From Calditrichota bacterium (lineage in GTDB: Bacteria; Calditrichota; Calditrichia; RBG-13-44-9): a DNA stretch of 23,074 nucleotides. The notes beneath the pieces were generated by a model. That model was given only the letters and a program-made list of their open reading frames with translations. It was not told the DNA's origin and did not search any database. The position numbers and the translations under genes are program-made. Each line of letters opens with the position of its first letter. Position 1 is the first letter of the stretch. Location: positions 1 through 23,074 of the forward strand of contig JAJRXE010000212.1 of assembly GCA_024276455.1 (NCBI GenBank). Direction: 5' to 3'. Below are positions 7,851 to 14,465 of this stretch, piece by piece.

Positions 7851-7889
7851 TTGCTGGAAAGTGCATTTTTTAATTTGCTGGAATTTGCA
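7851..7889. repeat. 15-bp direct repeat upstream of atuA
   Basis: TTGCTGGAAAGTGCA (7851-7865) and TTGCTGGAATTTGCA (7875-7889) are identical at 13 of 15 positions, with starts 24 bp apart. They lie in the 207-base divergent gap, 60-98 bases upstream of the atuA start. Tandem direct repeats in such a place often bind activators or repressors; no regulator gene is adjacent, so this role is inferred. Confidence 0.5.
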
Positions 7890-7904
7890 GGAGAGAGATA
7901 TTAG

Positions 7905-7917
7905 ATTGAAAATCAAT
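7905..7917. promoter_or_regulatory. ATTGA-N3-TCAAT palindrome before atuA
   Basis: A 13-bp dyad (ATTGA, AAA, TCAAT) sits 32-44 bases before the atuA start, just after a TATTAG stretch (7900-7904 region) that might serve as a -10 element. It is AT-rich and short, so chance is a real alternative. Its centre spacing does not fit the FNR consensus. Confidence 0.25.
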
Positions 7918-7948
7918 TTCACCATGATGAACTCAAGCTGAGGTTAAG

Positions 7949-9310
7949 ATGAAAGAGAAAATTCGCATTGCCTCCGGGCAGGGATTTTGGGGAGACCGCT
8001 TCGACGCCCCCATTGACCAGGTACGCAAGGGCCCGATTGACTACCTGGTGCTCGACTATCTGGCAGAACTCACCATGTCGATCCTTCAGAAAAAGAAGAT
8101 GCGCAATCCGGCGCTGGGTTATGCGGAGGACTTTATTGCCGTGATGGAAGAAATTCTGCCGGATATTGTGGAGAAAGACATTAAAGTCATTACCAACGCC
8201 GGGGGGATGAATCCCTTCGCCTGTCGGGATGCCATTTTACAAATTGCCGAAAAGCGCCAGATAAAAAATCTGAAAATTGGGGTGGTGTACGGCGACGACA
8301 TCACCGACCGCATTGATGAATTTCTGGATCGAGGAATTGCGCTGAACCACATGGAAACCGGAGAGGATTTACACACGGTGCGCGAACGGGTGTACAGCGC
8401 CAACGTTTATTTTGGCGCCCAACCGGTGGTAGAAGCATTGCAGGCGGATGCTCAAATTGTTGTGACCGGCCGGGTGACCGACACCGGGCTCACCCTGGCA
8501 CCGATGATGTACGAATTCGGCTGGTCAGACACCGATTACGACAAATTGTCGGCGGGCATCATTGCCGGCCACGCCATTGAGTGCGGGGCGCAGTCCACCG
8601 GCGGCAATTTCCTGGCCGGCTGGAAAGAAGTACCCAACATGGCCCACATCGGCTTCCCCATTGTGGAAGCCTACCCAACCGGAGAGTTTGTGATTACCAA
8701 GCACGAAAACACCGGGGGACTGGTGGACGTGCGTTCGGTGAAGGAACAATTACTGTACGAGCTGGGAGATCCCCGGGAGTACATTACGCCCGATGTGGTG
8801 GCGGATTTCACCACCATTCAGCTCGAGCAGGCCGGGCCCAACCGGGTGCGGGTGTTTGGCATTAAGGGTAAACCGCCCACCGATTTTTACAAGGTTTCCA
8901 TTTCTTATTCCGATGGCTGGACGTGCATTGGCCACCTGACTTACGGCTGGCCGGAAGCCCTGGAGAAAGCCCGCAAGGCCGACGAGATCATCCGGCAGCG
9001 TATTCGCGATTTTGGCTGGGAATTTGAGGAAATTCACACCGAATTTCTGGGCTACAACAGCATCCACGGGCCGCTCTCGCATCACATTGACGAACCCAAC
9101 GAGGTGGTCCTGCAAATCGGAGTGCGAGGCTACAACCGCGAGCACATGGAGCGTTTCAGTCGGGAAATGATTCCCCTGGTGCTTTGCGGGCCGCCCACCG
9201 TAACCGGTTTTGGCTCCGGACGTCCCAAACCCAAAGAAGTGATTGCCTACTGGCCGGCTCTGATCCCGAAAAAAGTGGTCAGTCCCCGGGTGGATGTGTC
9301 GTCCCATTAG
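7949..9310 (+). CDS. AtuA-family protein (DUF1446), acyclic terpene utilisation type
   Basis: A 453-residue protein of the AtuA/DUF1446 family. Typical stretches are visible: GQGFWGDRFDAP near the N-terminus, NAGGMNP, VVTGRVTDTGLTLAPM, GHAIECGAQSTGGNF and the C-terminal CGPPTVTGFGSGRPKP. In Pseudomonas the family member AtuA is needed for growth on citronellol and geraniol, but its biochemical role is not established. Homologues also occur next to leucine-type acyl-CoA carboxylase genes in many bacteria. From memory, pseudomonad AtuA is longer and carries a C-terminal domain that is here a separate gene 44 bases downstream. A GAGG site lies 5 bases before the ATG. No signal peptide, so cytosolic. 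Family secure, function open. Confidence 0.9.
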   Translation: MKEKIRIASGQGFWGDRFDAPIDQVRKGPIDYLVLDYLAELTMSILQKKKMRNPALGYAEDFIAVMEEILPDIVEKDIKVITNAGGMNPFACRDAILQIAEKRQIKNLKIGVVYGDDITDRIDEFLDRGIALNHMETGEDLHTVRERVYSANVYFGAQPVVEALQADAQIVVTGRVTDTGLTLAPMMYEFGWSDTDYDKLSAGIIAGHAIECGAQSTGGNFLAGWKEVPNMAHIGFPIVEAYPTGEFVITKHENTGGLVDVRSVKEQLLYELGDPREYITPDVVADFTTIQLEQAGPNRVRVFGIKGKPPTDFYKVSISYSDGWTCIGHLTYGWPEALEKARKADEIIRQRIRDFGWEFEEIHTEFLGYNSIHGPLSHHIDEPNEVVLQIGVRGYNREHMERFSREMIPLVLCGPPTVTGFGSGRPKPKEVIAYWPALIPKKVVSPRVDVSSH

Positions 9311-9354
9311 AAGGAAAAAATCGGATCAACCAGAGTCAACAAAAGAGGTTTACC

Positions 9355-9702
9355 ATGAAAATAAAATTGCTGGAATTAGCCCACGCCCGCTCCGGCGACA
9401 AAGGCGACACCGCCAACATTGGCGTGATTGCCCTGAAACCGGAATATTACCCGTTCCTGAAAGAAGTGCTAACTCCGGAGAGGGTCAAAAAACATTTTGA
9501 AGGGATTTGTTTCGGTCCGGTGGAACGGTTTGAGCTTCCCAACCTGTGTGCTTTCAATTTTTTACTCCACAATGCGCTGGACGGTGGAGGAACCCGCAGC
9601 CTGCGTCACGACGCTCAGGGAAAAACTCTTTCCACTGCCATTCTACGCCTGGAAGTGGACTTACCGGACGAAAAAGCCCGCGAATGGGGTTTTCTAAAAT
9701 AA
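9355..9702 (+). CDS. small AtuA-associated protein (AtuA C-terminal domain as a separate gene)
   Basis: A 115-residue protein starting at the ATG at 9355, chosen because an AAGAGG site lies 8 bases upstream and the first residues (MKIKLLELAHARSGDKGD) match the family start. The ARSGDKGDTANIG block (11-23) followed by FGPVERFELPNLCAFNF and a Gly-rich GGGTRSLRHD turn is the signature of the domain fused to the C-terminus of longer AtuA proteins. Function unknown. It presumably forms a complex with, or acts in the same step as, the AtuA-family protein encoded just upstream. Confidence 0.88.
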   Translation: MKIKLLELAHARSGDKGDTANIGVIALKPEYYPFLKEVLTPERVKKHFEGICFGPVERFELPNLCAFNFLLHNALDGGGTRSLRHDAQGKTLSTAILRLEVDLPDEKAREWGFLK

Positions 9703-9767
9703 AACTTTCGGGCTAACACGGAAAAAACCATTCGGCGGCAGCAGAAACGTCCGATCGCTTTCCCTGT

Positions 9768-9785
9768 GGCGGTTCCGGAACCGCC
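9768..9785. promoter_or_regulatory. perfect 18-bp palindrome
   Basis: GGCGGTTCC is followed directly by its reverse complement GGAACCGCC, in the 123-base gap before the duplicated membrane-protein gene and 41-58 bases before its ATG. As RNA it would give a 7-bp stem with a CCGG loop, but there is no T-run, so it is not a standard terminator. A protein-binding dyad, a leader hairpin or a processing site are all possible. A nearby CGGCGG (9733-9738) could pair instead with CCGCCG (9781-9786). Confidence 0.5.
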
Positions 9786-9825
9786 GCCTGGAAGGGCCGG
9801 GTAATAACAAAGCAGGAAAAGGTCT

Positions 9826-10659
9826 ATGGGCAAAACAAAGAAATTTCTCTGGTACGGTTACCTGGGAATTTTCTACATTCTCCTGGCGGAAGCCGGGCTC
9901 ATTTTTCACTGGCGTTTTTTCGAAATCTTTATGACCCCCTGGTGCTGGACGGGCTTGATTCTGTTTTTGGACGCCCTGAACTTCCGGCTGACCGGAGAAT
10001 CGCTGATTCAAAGTCGCCGGAGGGAATTCCTCTGGATGATTCCTTTTTCCATCGTCTTCTGGTACCTCTTCGAGTTCTACAATCTCTTTATTAAGAATTG
10101 GCACTATGTGGGATTGCCATCCTGGCGTCCCCTGCGCTATTTTGGGTATTTCTGGTCCTTTGCCACCATCTGGCCCGGGGTACTGGAAATTTACGAACTG
10201 ATCCGCAACCGGGGCATTTTGGCGAAGGTTCGGGTAAAGCCCCTAAAGCTCAACGGTACAATCCTGACCGCTTCTTTCGCTTTTGGCCTCGTTTGCCTGG
10301 CCAGCCCTTTTGTGGTTTCGCCCCACACGGCCACTTACCTGGCCGCTCCGGTCTGGTTGGGCATGATTTTTCTGCTCGATCCCTTAAATTACGCCTGGAA
10401 ACGCGCCTCCCTTTGGGGCGATTGGAGTCGGGGCGATTTGTCCCGGCTGTTTCAACTCTTTCTGGCCGGAGCGATTGCCGGGTTCCTGTGGGAATTCTGG
10501 AATTACTGGGCCACCACCAAGTGGATTTACACCGTGCCCATTCTGGGAGATATTAAGCTGTTCGAAATGCCGATTATTGGCTATCTGGGCTTTTTACCTT
10601 TCGCGGTGGAAATCTTTGTCATGTGGGAAACCGCCAAACACTTTTTACACTTAAAGTAG
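9826..10659 (+). CDS. unrecognised integral membrane protein with internal two-fold repeat
   Basis: A 277-residue, very Trp/Phe-rich membrane protein that I cannot assign to a named family. It contains two similar halves. Half A (about 40-124) has LDALN (48-52), FEFYN (82-86), NWHYVGLP (91-98), GY (107) and P117 with E121. Half B (about 176-265) has LDPLN (184-188), WEFWN (222-226), KWIYTVP (232-238), GY (252) and P258 with E262. The order and spacing agree, including the Pro-x3-Glu pair in a membrane span. The charged or polar residues repeated inside hydrophobic segments suggest a pseudo-symmetric transporter or membrane enzyme. The start is supported by an AGGAAAAGG site. No functional partner is evident: the atuA pair lies upstream and a protease downstream. 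Confidence 0.8.
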   Translation: MGKTKKFLWYGYLGIFYILLAEAGLIFHWRFFEIFMTPWCWTGLILFLDALNFRLTGESLIQSRRREFLWMIPFSIVFWYLFEFYNLFIKNWHYVGLPSWRPLRYFGYFWSFATIWPGVLEIYELIRNRGILAKVRVKPLKLNGTILTASFAFGLVCLASPFVVSPHTATYLAAPVWLGMIFLLDPLNYAWKRASLWGDWSRGDLSRLFQLFLAGAIAGFLWEFWNYWATTKWIYTVPILGDIKLFEMPIIGYLGFLPFAVEIFVMWETAKHFLHLK

Positions 10660-10743
10660 CCTTGAATGGACGCGCCTCTTCCAGGAAATTTGCCGGAGAA
10701 TACAGCACGATTCTTGCCAGAAATGCGCCGAAAAAGATTTCTC

Positions 10744-10773
10744 CTTACATTGCATTTGCTTTTGCGCTATATT
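10744..10773 (+). promoter_or_regulatory. possible promoter of the S41 protease gene
   Basis: CTTACA (10744-10749) and TATATT (10768-10773) are 18 bases apart, matching four and five of six sigma-70 positions. They lie in the 178-base gap before the protease, leaving a leader of about 60 bases. The extended TATATTTA also resembles the TAnnTTTG -7 element of Bacteroidota promoters, with a TTG 15 bases upstream instead of about 20. Confidence 0.35.
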
Positions 10774-10837
10774 TACCGGGAAACTTTTTAGACAAAAGAA
10801 TTATTAAATAATAAAAATTTTGAGTCGGAGGAAGAGA

Positions 10838-12523
10838 ATGTTTAGGAAATTGTCCTGGAAACAACTGGTTGTCTTTTTGCTGCTTTTCGCCACCGCAACC
10901 GGATGGTTTTACAACAACAGCTTTGCAGACAACGAAAAACTTTACTTTAAGCTCGATAAAGGCTTATTCTACCTGCGCCAGGTGTACGAAACCATTGTGC
11001 GGAACTACGTGGACGAGGTCGATCCGGAGGGATTGAGCAAATCCGCCATTCGAGGAATTGTGGAAGAATTAGATCCCTACACGGTGTTTTTTGAAGACAA
11101 GGGGAACGAACGGCTCCGCATGATTACCAAAGGGAAATACGGCGGACTGGGCATGGAGATTGGCAAACGCAACAACCAGATCACGGTGATTTCGCCCATC
11201 GACAACACTCCGGCCAAGCGCGCTAGGATTCAGGCTGGCGACGTCATCATCGAAATCGACGGCCAGTCCACCGAGAATATGACCCTGGAAGAAGCCTCTC
11301 GCAAGCTGCGCGGAAAAGTGGGGACGCAGGTCACCATTAAAATTAAGCGTCCCGGCGTGGAAAAACCCTTCACCCTGACGCTCACCCGGGCGGAAATCAA
11401 TCTCAAAGATGTCTCCTTTGCCGATTTTATTGAACCCGGAACCGTGCTCATTCGCTTAAACAGTTTCTCCGATAAAGCCGGACGGGAGCTGCGGCAGGCC
11501 ATTCGCAACCTGCAGCAAAAGGGCACCATCGAGCGCGTCATTTTCGACCTGCGGGGTAATCCGGGCGGCCTGCTGGCTTCGGCGGTGGATGTCGCCAATG
11601 TGTTTCTTCCCAAAGGCGAACTGGTGGTGTCCACCAAAGGTGTACACGAAAAAGAAGCCAAATATTTTACCCAGGACGAACCGCTTCTGCCGGACGTCCC
11701 CCTGGTGGTACTGGTCAACAACGGGAGCGCCAGCGCTTCGGAAATTGTGGCCGGCGCCATTCAGGACCTGGACCGCGGCATCATCATGGGCACGCCCACC
11801 TTTGGCAAAGGGTTGGTTCAGAAAGTCTTTCCGGTGGACCAGCTAAACGACGCTTATTTGAAAATAACCACCGCCAAATATTACATTCCCTCCGGTCGCT
11901 GTATTCAAAAAGAAGACTACAAAAAGAACAAAGAAGTGTTTCTGGACCTGAAAGATTCCACCGAATTCAATCAGAAGATTGATTACCAGACCCGCAATGG
12001 CCGCATTGTTCACGGGGGCGGCGGCATTAAGCCGGACATCGAAATCAAAACCCCCAAAGCCGACCATTTCTTAATGGCACTCTGGTCCGGCGGTCATTTC
12101 TTTCAGTTTGCAGTGGACTATCTGGCCAAGCATCCGGAATTGCGGGAACAGAAAACCTTCGAGCTGACCGACGAAATAATTGAATCCTTCAAACAGTATC
12201 TGGCCGAAAAAGATTTGCAGTTCGATATTGAAGGGGAAACCGAGTTAAAAGACTTCCTGAAAATTGCCGACGAACAACACTACGATCCGGAAATAACCGA
12301 CCTGGTCAAAGTAGCCATCTCGAAACTGGACAACGAGAAGAAGAAGGAGTTCACGAAAAACCTGCCGCGGATTAAAGAATATCTGGAGGCGGAATTTGCC
12401 GAGAAACTGTTCGGTTCCACCGGACGCATGCGGGCAGTGTTTAAACACGACCGCCTGGTGAAAGAAGCCCTAAAGCTGCTGAATGATCCGACAGAATACA
12501 ATCAGATTCTGGCAAAGAAATAA
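10838..12523 (+). CDS. S41-family C-terminal processing peptidase with PDZ domain
   Basis: Periplasmic serine protease that trims C-termini or degrades damaged envelope proteins (CtpA/Prc family). I start at the ATG at 10838 because GGAGGAAGA lies just before it; an in-frame TTG 18 bases upstream has no such site. The 561 residues begin with a membrane anchor or signal (about 9-25). A PDZ domain follows (about 98-185, YGGLGMEIGK, SPIDNTPAKRARIQAGDVI). The protease core carries Ser299 in NNGSASASE (294-302), Lys324 in TFGKG and Gln328, the expected Ser/Lys dyad and helper. Beyond residue 390 there is a helical, charged extension of about 170 residues, longer than minimal CtpA. Monocistronic: own candidate promoter and a strong terminator. 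Confidence 0.93.
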   Translation: MFRKLSWKQLVVFLLLFATATGWFYNNSFADNEKLYFKLDKGLFYLRQVYETIVRNYVDEVDPEGLSKSAIRGIVEELDPYTVFFEDKGNERLRMITKGKYGGLGMEIGKRNNQITVISPIDNTPAKRARIQAGDVIIEIDGQSTENMTLEEASRKLRGKVGTQVTIKIKRPGVEKPFTLTLTRAEINLKDVSFADFIEPGTVLIRLNSFSDKAGRELRQAIRNLQQKGTIERVIFDLRGNPGGLLASAVDVANVFLPKGELVVSTKGVHEKEAKYFTQDEPLLPDVPLVVLVNNGSASASEIVAGAIQDLDRGIIMGTPTFGKGLVQKVFPVDQLNDAYLKITTAKYYIPSGRCIQKEDYKKNKEVFLDLKDSTEFNQKIDYQTRNGRIVHGGGGIKPDIEIKTPKADHFLMALWSGGHFFQFAVDYLAKHPELREQKTFELTDEIIESFKQYLAEKDLQFDIEGETELKDFLKIADEQHYDPEITDLVKVAISKLDNEKKKEFTKNLPRIKEYLEAEFAEKLFGSTGRMRAVFKHDRLVKEALKLLNDPTEYNQILAKK

Positions 12524-12610
12524 TTCCCGGGAATAATCGTGTTTCCGAAAGGCTGTCCGGCGCACCCGCGGACAGCCTTTTTTATTGCAGGGATCGATTT
12601 TCCCGGGAAA
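12523..12610. repeat. two TTCCCGGGAA palindromes flanking the terminator
   Basis: ATTCCCGGGAAT (12523-12534) overlaps the last base of the protease stop codon, and TTTCCCGGGAAA (12599-12610) follows the terminator. Each is a perfect 12-bp palindrome. The same TTCCCGGGA core recurs in two other intergenic regions, at 1894-1904 and 6974-6984. By eye I find no exact copy inside a gene. Confidence 0.5.
12548..12583 (+). terminator. rho-independent terminator after the S41 protease gene
   Basis: AAAGGCTGTCCG (12548-12559) and CGGACAGCCTTT (12569-12580) form a perfect 12-bp stem with a 9-base loop, followed by a run of T residues to 12583. It lies 25 bases after the protease stop. Confidence 0.95.
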
Positions 12611-12643
12611 GAAAAAACAGCGTGCTTGCTTTCCGGGAACGAT
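12593..12643. other. imperfect stem-loop downstream of the terminator
   Basis: TTCCCGG and AAAG (12600-12611, one bulged G) pair with CTTTCCGGGAA (12629-12639), and the outer ATCG (12593-12596) pairs with CGAT (12640-12643) past a three-base bulge. The loop is about 17 A-rich bases. No T-run follows, so it is not an obvious terminator. It includes one TTCCCGGGAA palindrome and lies just upstream of the candidate cca promoter. Confidence 0.4.
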
Positions 12644-12657
12644 TCTCAACTAATTGT

Positions 12658-12688
12658 TTCAAATCGAAGTGAATTTTTTCTATATTTG
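12658..12688 (+). promoter_or_regulatory. candidate promoter of the CCA-adding enzyme gene
   Basis: TTCAAA (12658-12663), a 17-base spacer and TATATT (12681-12686) make a fair sigma-70 match (four and five of six). The -10 extends to TATATTTG, an exact fit to the Bacteroidota TAnnTTTG -7 motif, although no TTG sits at the usual distance for that class. The leader to the ATG would be about 125 bases, in which I see no known riboswitch. Confidence 0.4.
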
Positions 12689-12818
12689 TTGGGTAATCTG
12701 AATCAGTTTGAACAGAAGGGTTTGCCTCATCGTAACCTGGGGGTGGAACGGTAAATAATTCGGAGAAACGGATTCGGTTAGTTCGCTATTGCAAACAAAG
12801 GCTGGTTGGTTGGCATCA

Positions 12819-14258
12819 ATGGAAGCGATTGTTTTGAAAATAGAAAAAGGGAAAGACATTTTCCGCAAAGTGTACGAGCTGGCAGCAAAGGAAAAGGTTG
12901 AAGTGTACGCGGTGGGCGGTTTTGTACGCGATCTGTACCTGGGCAAAGAAGGAAAAGATATCGATTTTGTGGTGGTGGGCGATGCGGTGGCTTTTGCCCG
13001 AAAATTTCGCCAGACCTACCGTGCGGGCAAGGTGGTTGCCTACCCTCGTTTCGGAACGGCCATGCTCCATTTTCAGGACTACAAACTGGAGTTCGTTAGC
13101 GCCCGTTCGGAACACTACGATCCCAATTCCCGGAAACCGCACGTAAAAAAGGCCGATCTGGCCAGCGATCTCTCGCGGCGCGACTTCACCATTAATACCC
13201 TGGCCATGGACATTTCCCCGGAGAGATTCGGTCTGGTCATCGATCTTTACCACGGCATTCGCGACCTGGAAGCGGGCCTGATTCGTACCCCGCTCAACCC
13301 GGTCATTACCTTTCAGGACGATCCGTTGCGTATTCTGCGCGCCATCCGGTTTGCCACCGTGCTAAAATTTAAGATCGAAGAAAAAACTTACCAGGCTATT
13401 CTTGAGACCCGCGAACGGCTCAAAATCATCTCCCAGGAGCGCATCACCGAAGAATTTTCCAAAATCATGATGGCCGAGCAGCCCTCAATCGGGCTCCGTC
13501 TGCTGAAAGAGAGCGGCGTGGCAGCCATTATTTTCCCGGAACTGAAGCAGCTCTCCGGGGTGGATCAGCGCAAGGATTACCACCACAAGGACGTTTTCGA
13601 ACACACCTTGCAGGTGGTGGACAATATTGCCCGAAAAACCGACAAACTGGAACTCCGTTACGCCGCGCTTTTCCACGACATTGCCAAGCCTCAGACCAAG
13701 AAGTTTGTGGACGGGGTGGGCTGGACGTTTCACGGTCACGAAGAGCTGGGCGCCCGCATGGTGGAACGTATTGGACGGCGCATGCGCTTACCCCTGGCTA
13801 CCATCAAGTACATTCAAAAATTAGTGCGTCTGCACCTGCGCCCCATTGCCCTGGCAGATGAATCGGTGACCGACAGTGCCGTTCGGCGCTTGATGATGGA
13901 AGCGGGCGAAGAGATTGACGATCTGTTAACCCTGTGCCGGGCCGATATCACTTCTAAGAACCCGGAAAAAGTGAAACGCTACCTGCAAAACTTCGACCGG
14001 GTGGAGAAAAAAATCAAAGAGGTGGAAGAAAAAGACCGCATTCGGAATTTTAAGCTGGCCATTACCGGCAACGACATCATGGAAGCCCTGCACCTTCAGC
14101 CCGGTCCGCTGGTCGGCAAAATCAAGCAGGCTATCTTCGACGCCGTCATGGATGGGGTGATCCCGAACGAATATCAGGCTTGCTACCAGTACATGATGCA
14201 AATAAAAGACAAGGTACTAAACGCTTCCCCGACAAGCGAAAACCGGGCAAAGAAGTGA
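12819..14258 (+). CDS. cca: CCA tRNA nucleotidyltransferase with HD domain
   Basis: Adds or repairs the 3' CCA end of tRNAs, or belongs to the closely related poly(A) polymerase/tRNA nucleotidyltransferase class. From the ATG at 12819 the protein has 479 residues. The nucleotidyltransferase head shows GGFVRD (33-38), the metal-binding D47-I-D49, SRRDFTINTLAMD (119-131) and DDPLRILRAIRFA (167-179). An HD-type phosphohydrolase domain follows with H262 and H286-D287 (ALFHDIAKP). An in-frame TTG at 12789 would add 10 residues; neither start has a strong ribosome site, so the start is uncertain. The HD domain points to the class whose members may also have 2',3'-cyclic phosphodiesterase or phosphatase activity. 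Whether this is CCA-, CC- or A-adding cannot be read from sequence by eye. Confidence 0.9.
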   Translation: MEAIVLKIEKGKDIFRKVYELAAKEKVEVYAVGGFVRDLYLGKEGKDIDFVVVGDAVAFARKFRQTYRAGKVVAYPRFGTAMLHFQDYKLEFVSARSEHYDPNSRKPHVKKADLASDLSRRDFTINTLAMDISPERFGLVIDLYHGIRDLEAGLIRTPLNPVITFQDDPLRILRAIRFATVLKFKIEEKTYQAILETRERLKIISQERITEEFSKIMMAEQPSIGLRLLKESGVAAIIFPELKQLSGVDQRKDYHHKDVFEHTLQVVDNIARKTDKLELRYAALFHDIAKPQTKKFVDGVGWTFHGHEELGARMVERIGRRMRLPLATIKYIQKLVRLHLRPIALADESVTDSAVRRLMMEAGEEIDDLLTLCRADITSKNPEKVKRYLQNFDRVEKKIKEVEEKDRIRNFKLAITGNDIMEALHLQPGPLVGKIKQAIFDAVMDGVIPNEYQACYQYMMQIKDKVLNASPTSENRAKK

Positions 14259-14302
14259 AAGCGGCCGCAGAGACGTTTTTAAATTAAAAAAATACAAGTG
14301 TG

Positions 14303-14381
14303 TGACGTGAATAAAGGTTCTACCAGGAAAAATGAATTAGCTTTGGCTTCTGAAGAATGAATTTTAGCGGGATTCACGTCA
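14303..14381. promoter_or_regulatory. widely spaced inverted repeat upstream of the YIP1 gene
   Basis: TGACGTGAAT (14303-14312) and ATTCACGTCA (14372-14381) are exact reverse complements 59 bases apart. With G-T pairs the match extends outward to 14298 and 14386, about 15 bp. The gap also has a TTTTTAA-A-TTAAAAA palindrome at 14276-14290 and a TATGAT (14425-14430) that could be the -10 element for the YIP1 gene, without a clear -35. If transcribed, the repeat would close a long stem. As DNA it could be a looping operator. Confidence 0.45.
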
Positions 14382-14465
14382 TGCATCAAGATGTTCTGCG
14401 AAACTCTTTCGGTTTCGTAACGTCTATGATAAACACAAGTAAACTAAATTTTGAGGGGGCCTATT

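Noticed and set aside
9308..9357. The atuA pair as one gene broken by a frameshift
   Set aside because: The small gene has its own ribosome site and a normal family start, and stand-alone small partners are known, so a natural split is more likely.
9826..10659. Lycopene-cyclase-domain assignment for the duplicated membrane protein
   Set aside because: The repeated halves with a Pro-Glu motif are suggestive, but the Glu is four residues after Pro rather than two and the PxEE motif is absent.
12789..12819. Upstream TTG start for the CCA-adding enzyme
   Set aside because: It adds 10 residues that do not resemble the family start and has no ribosome site; the ATG at 12819 is preferred, though not firmly.
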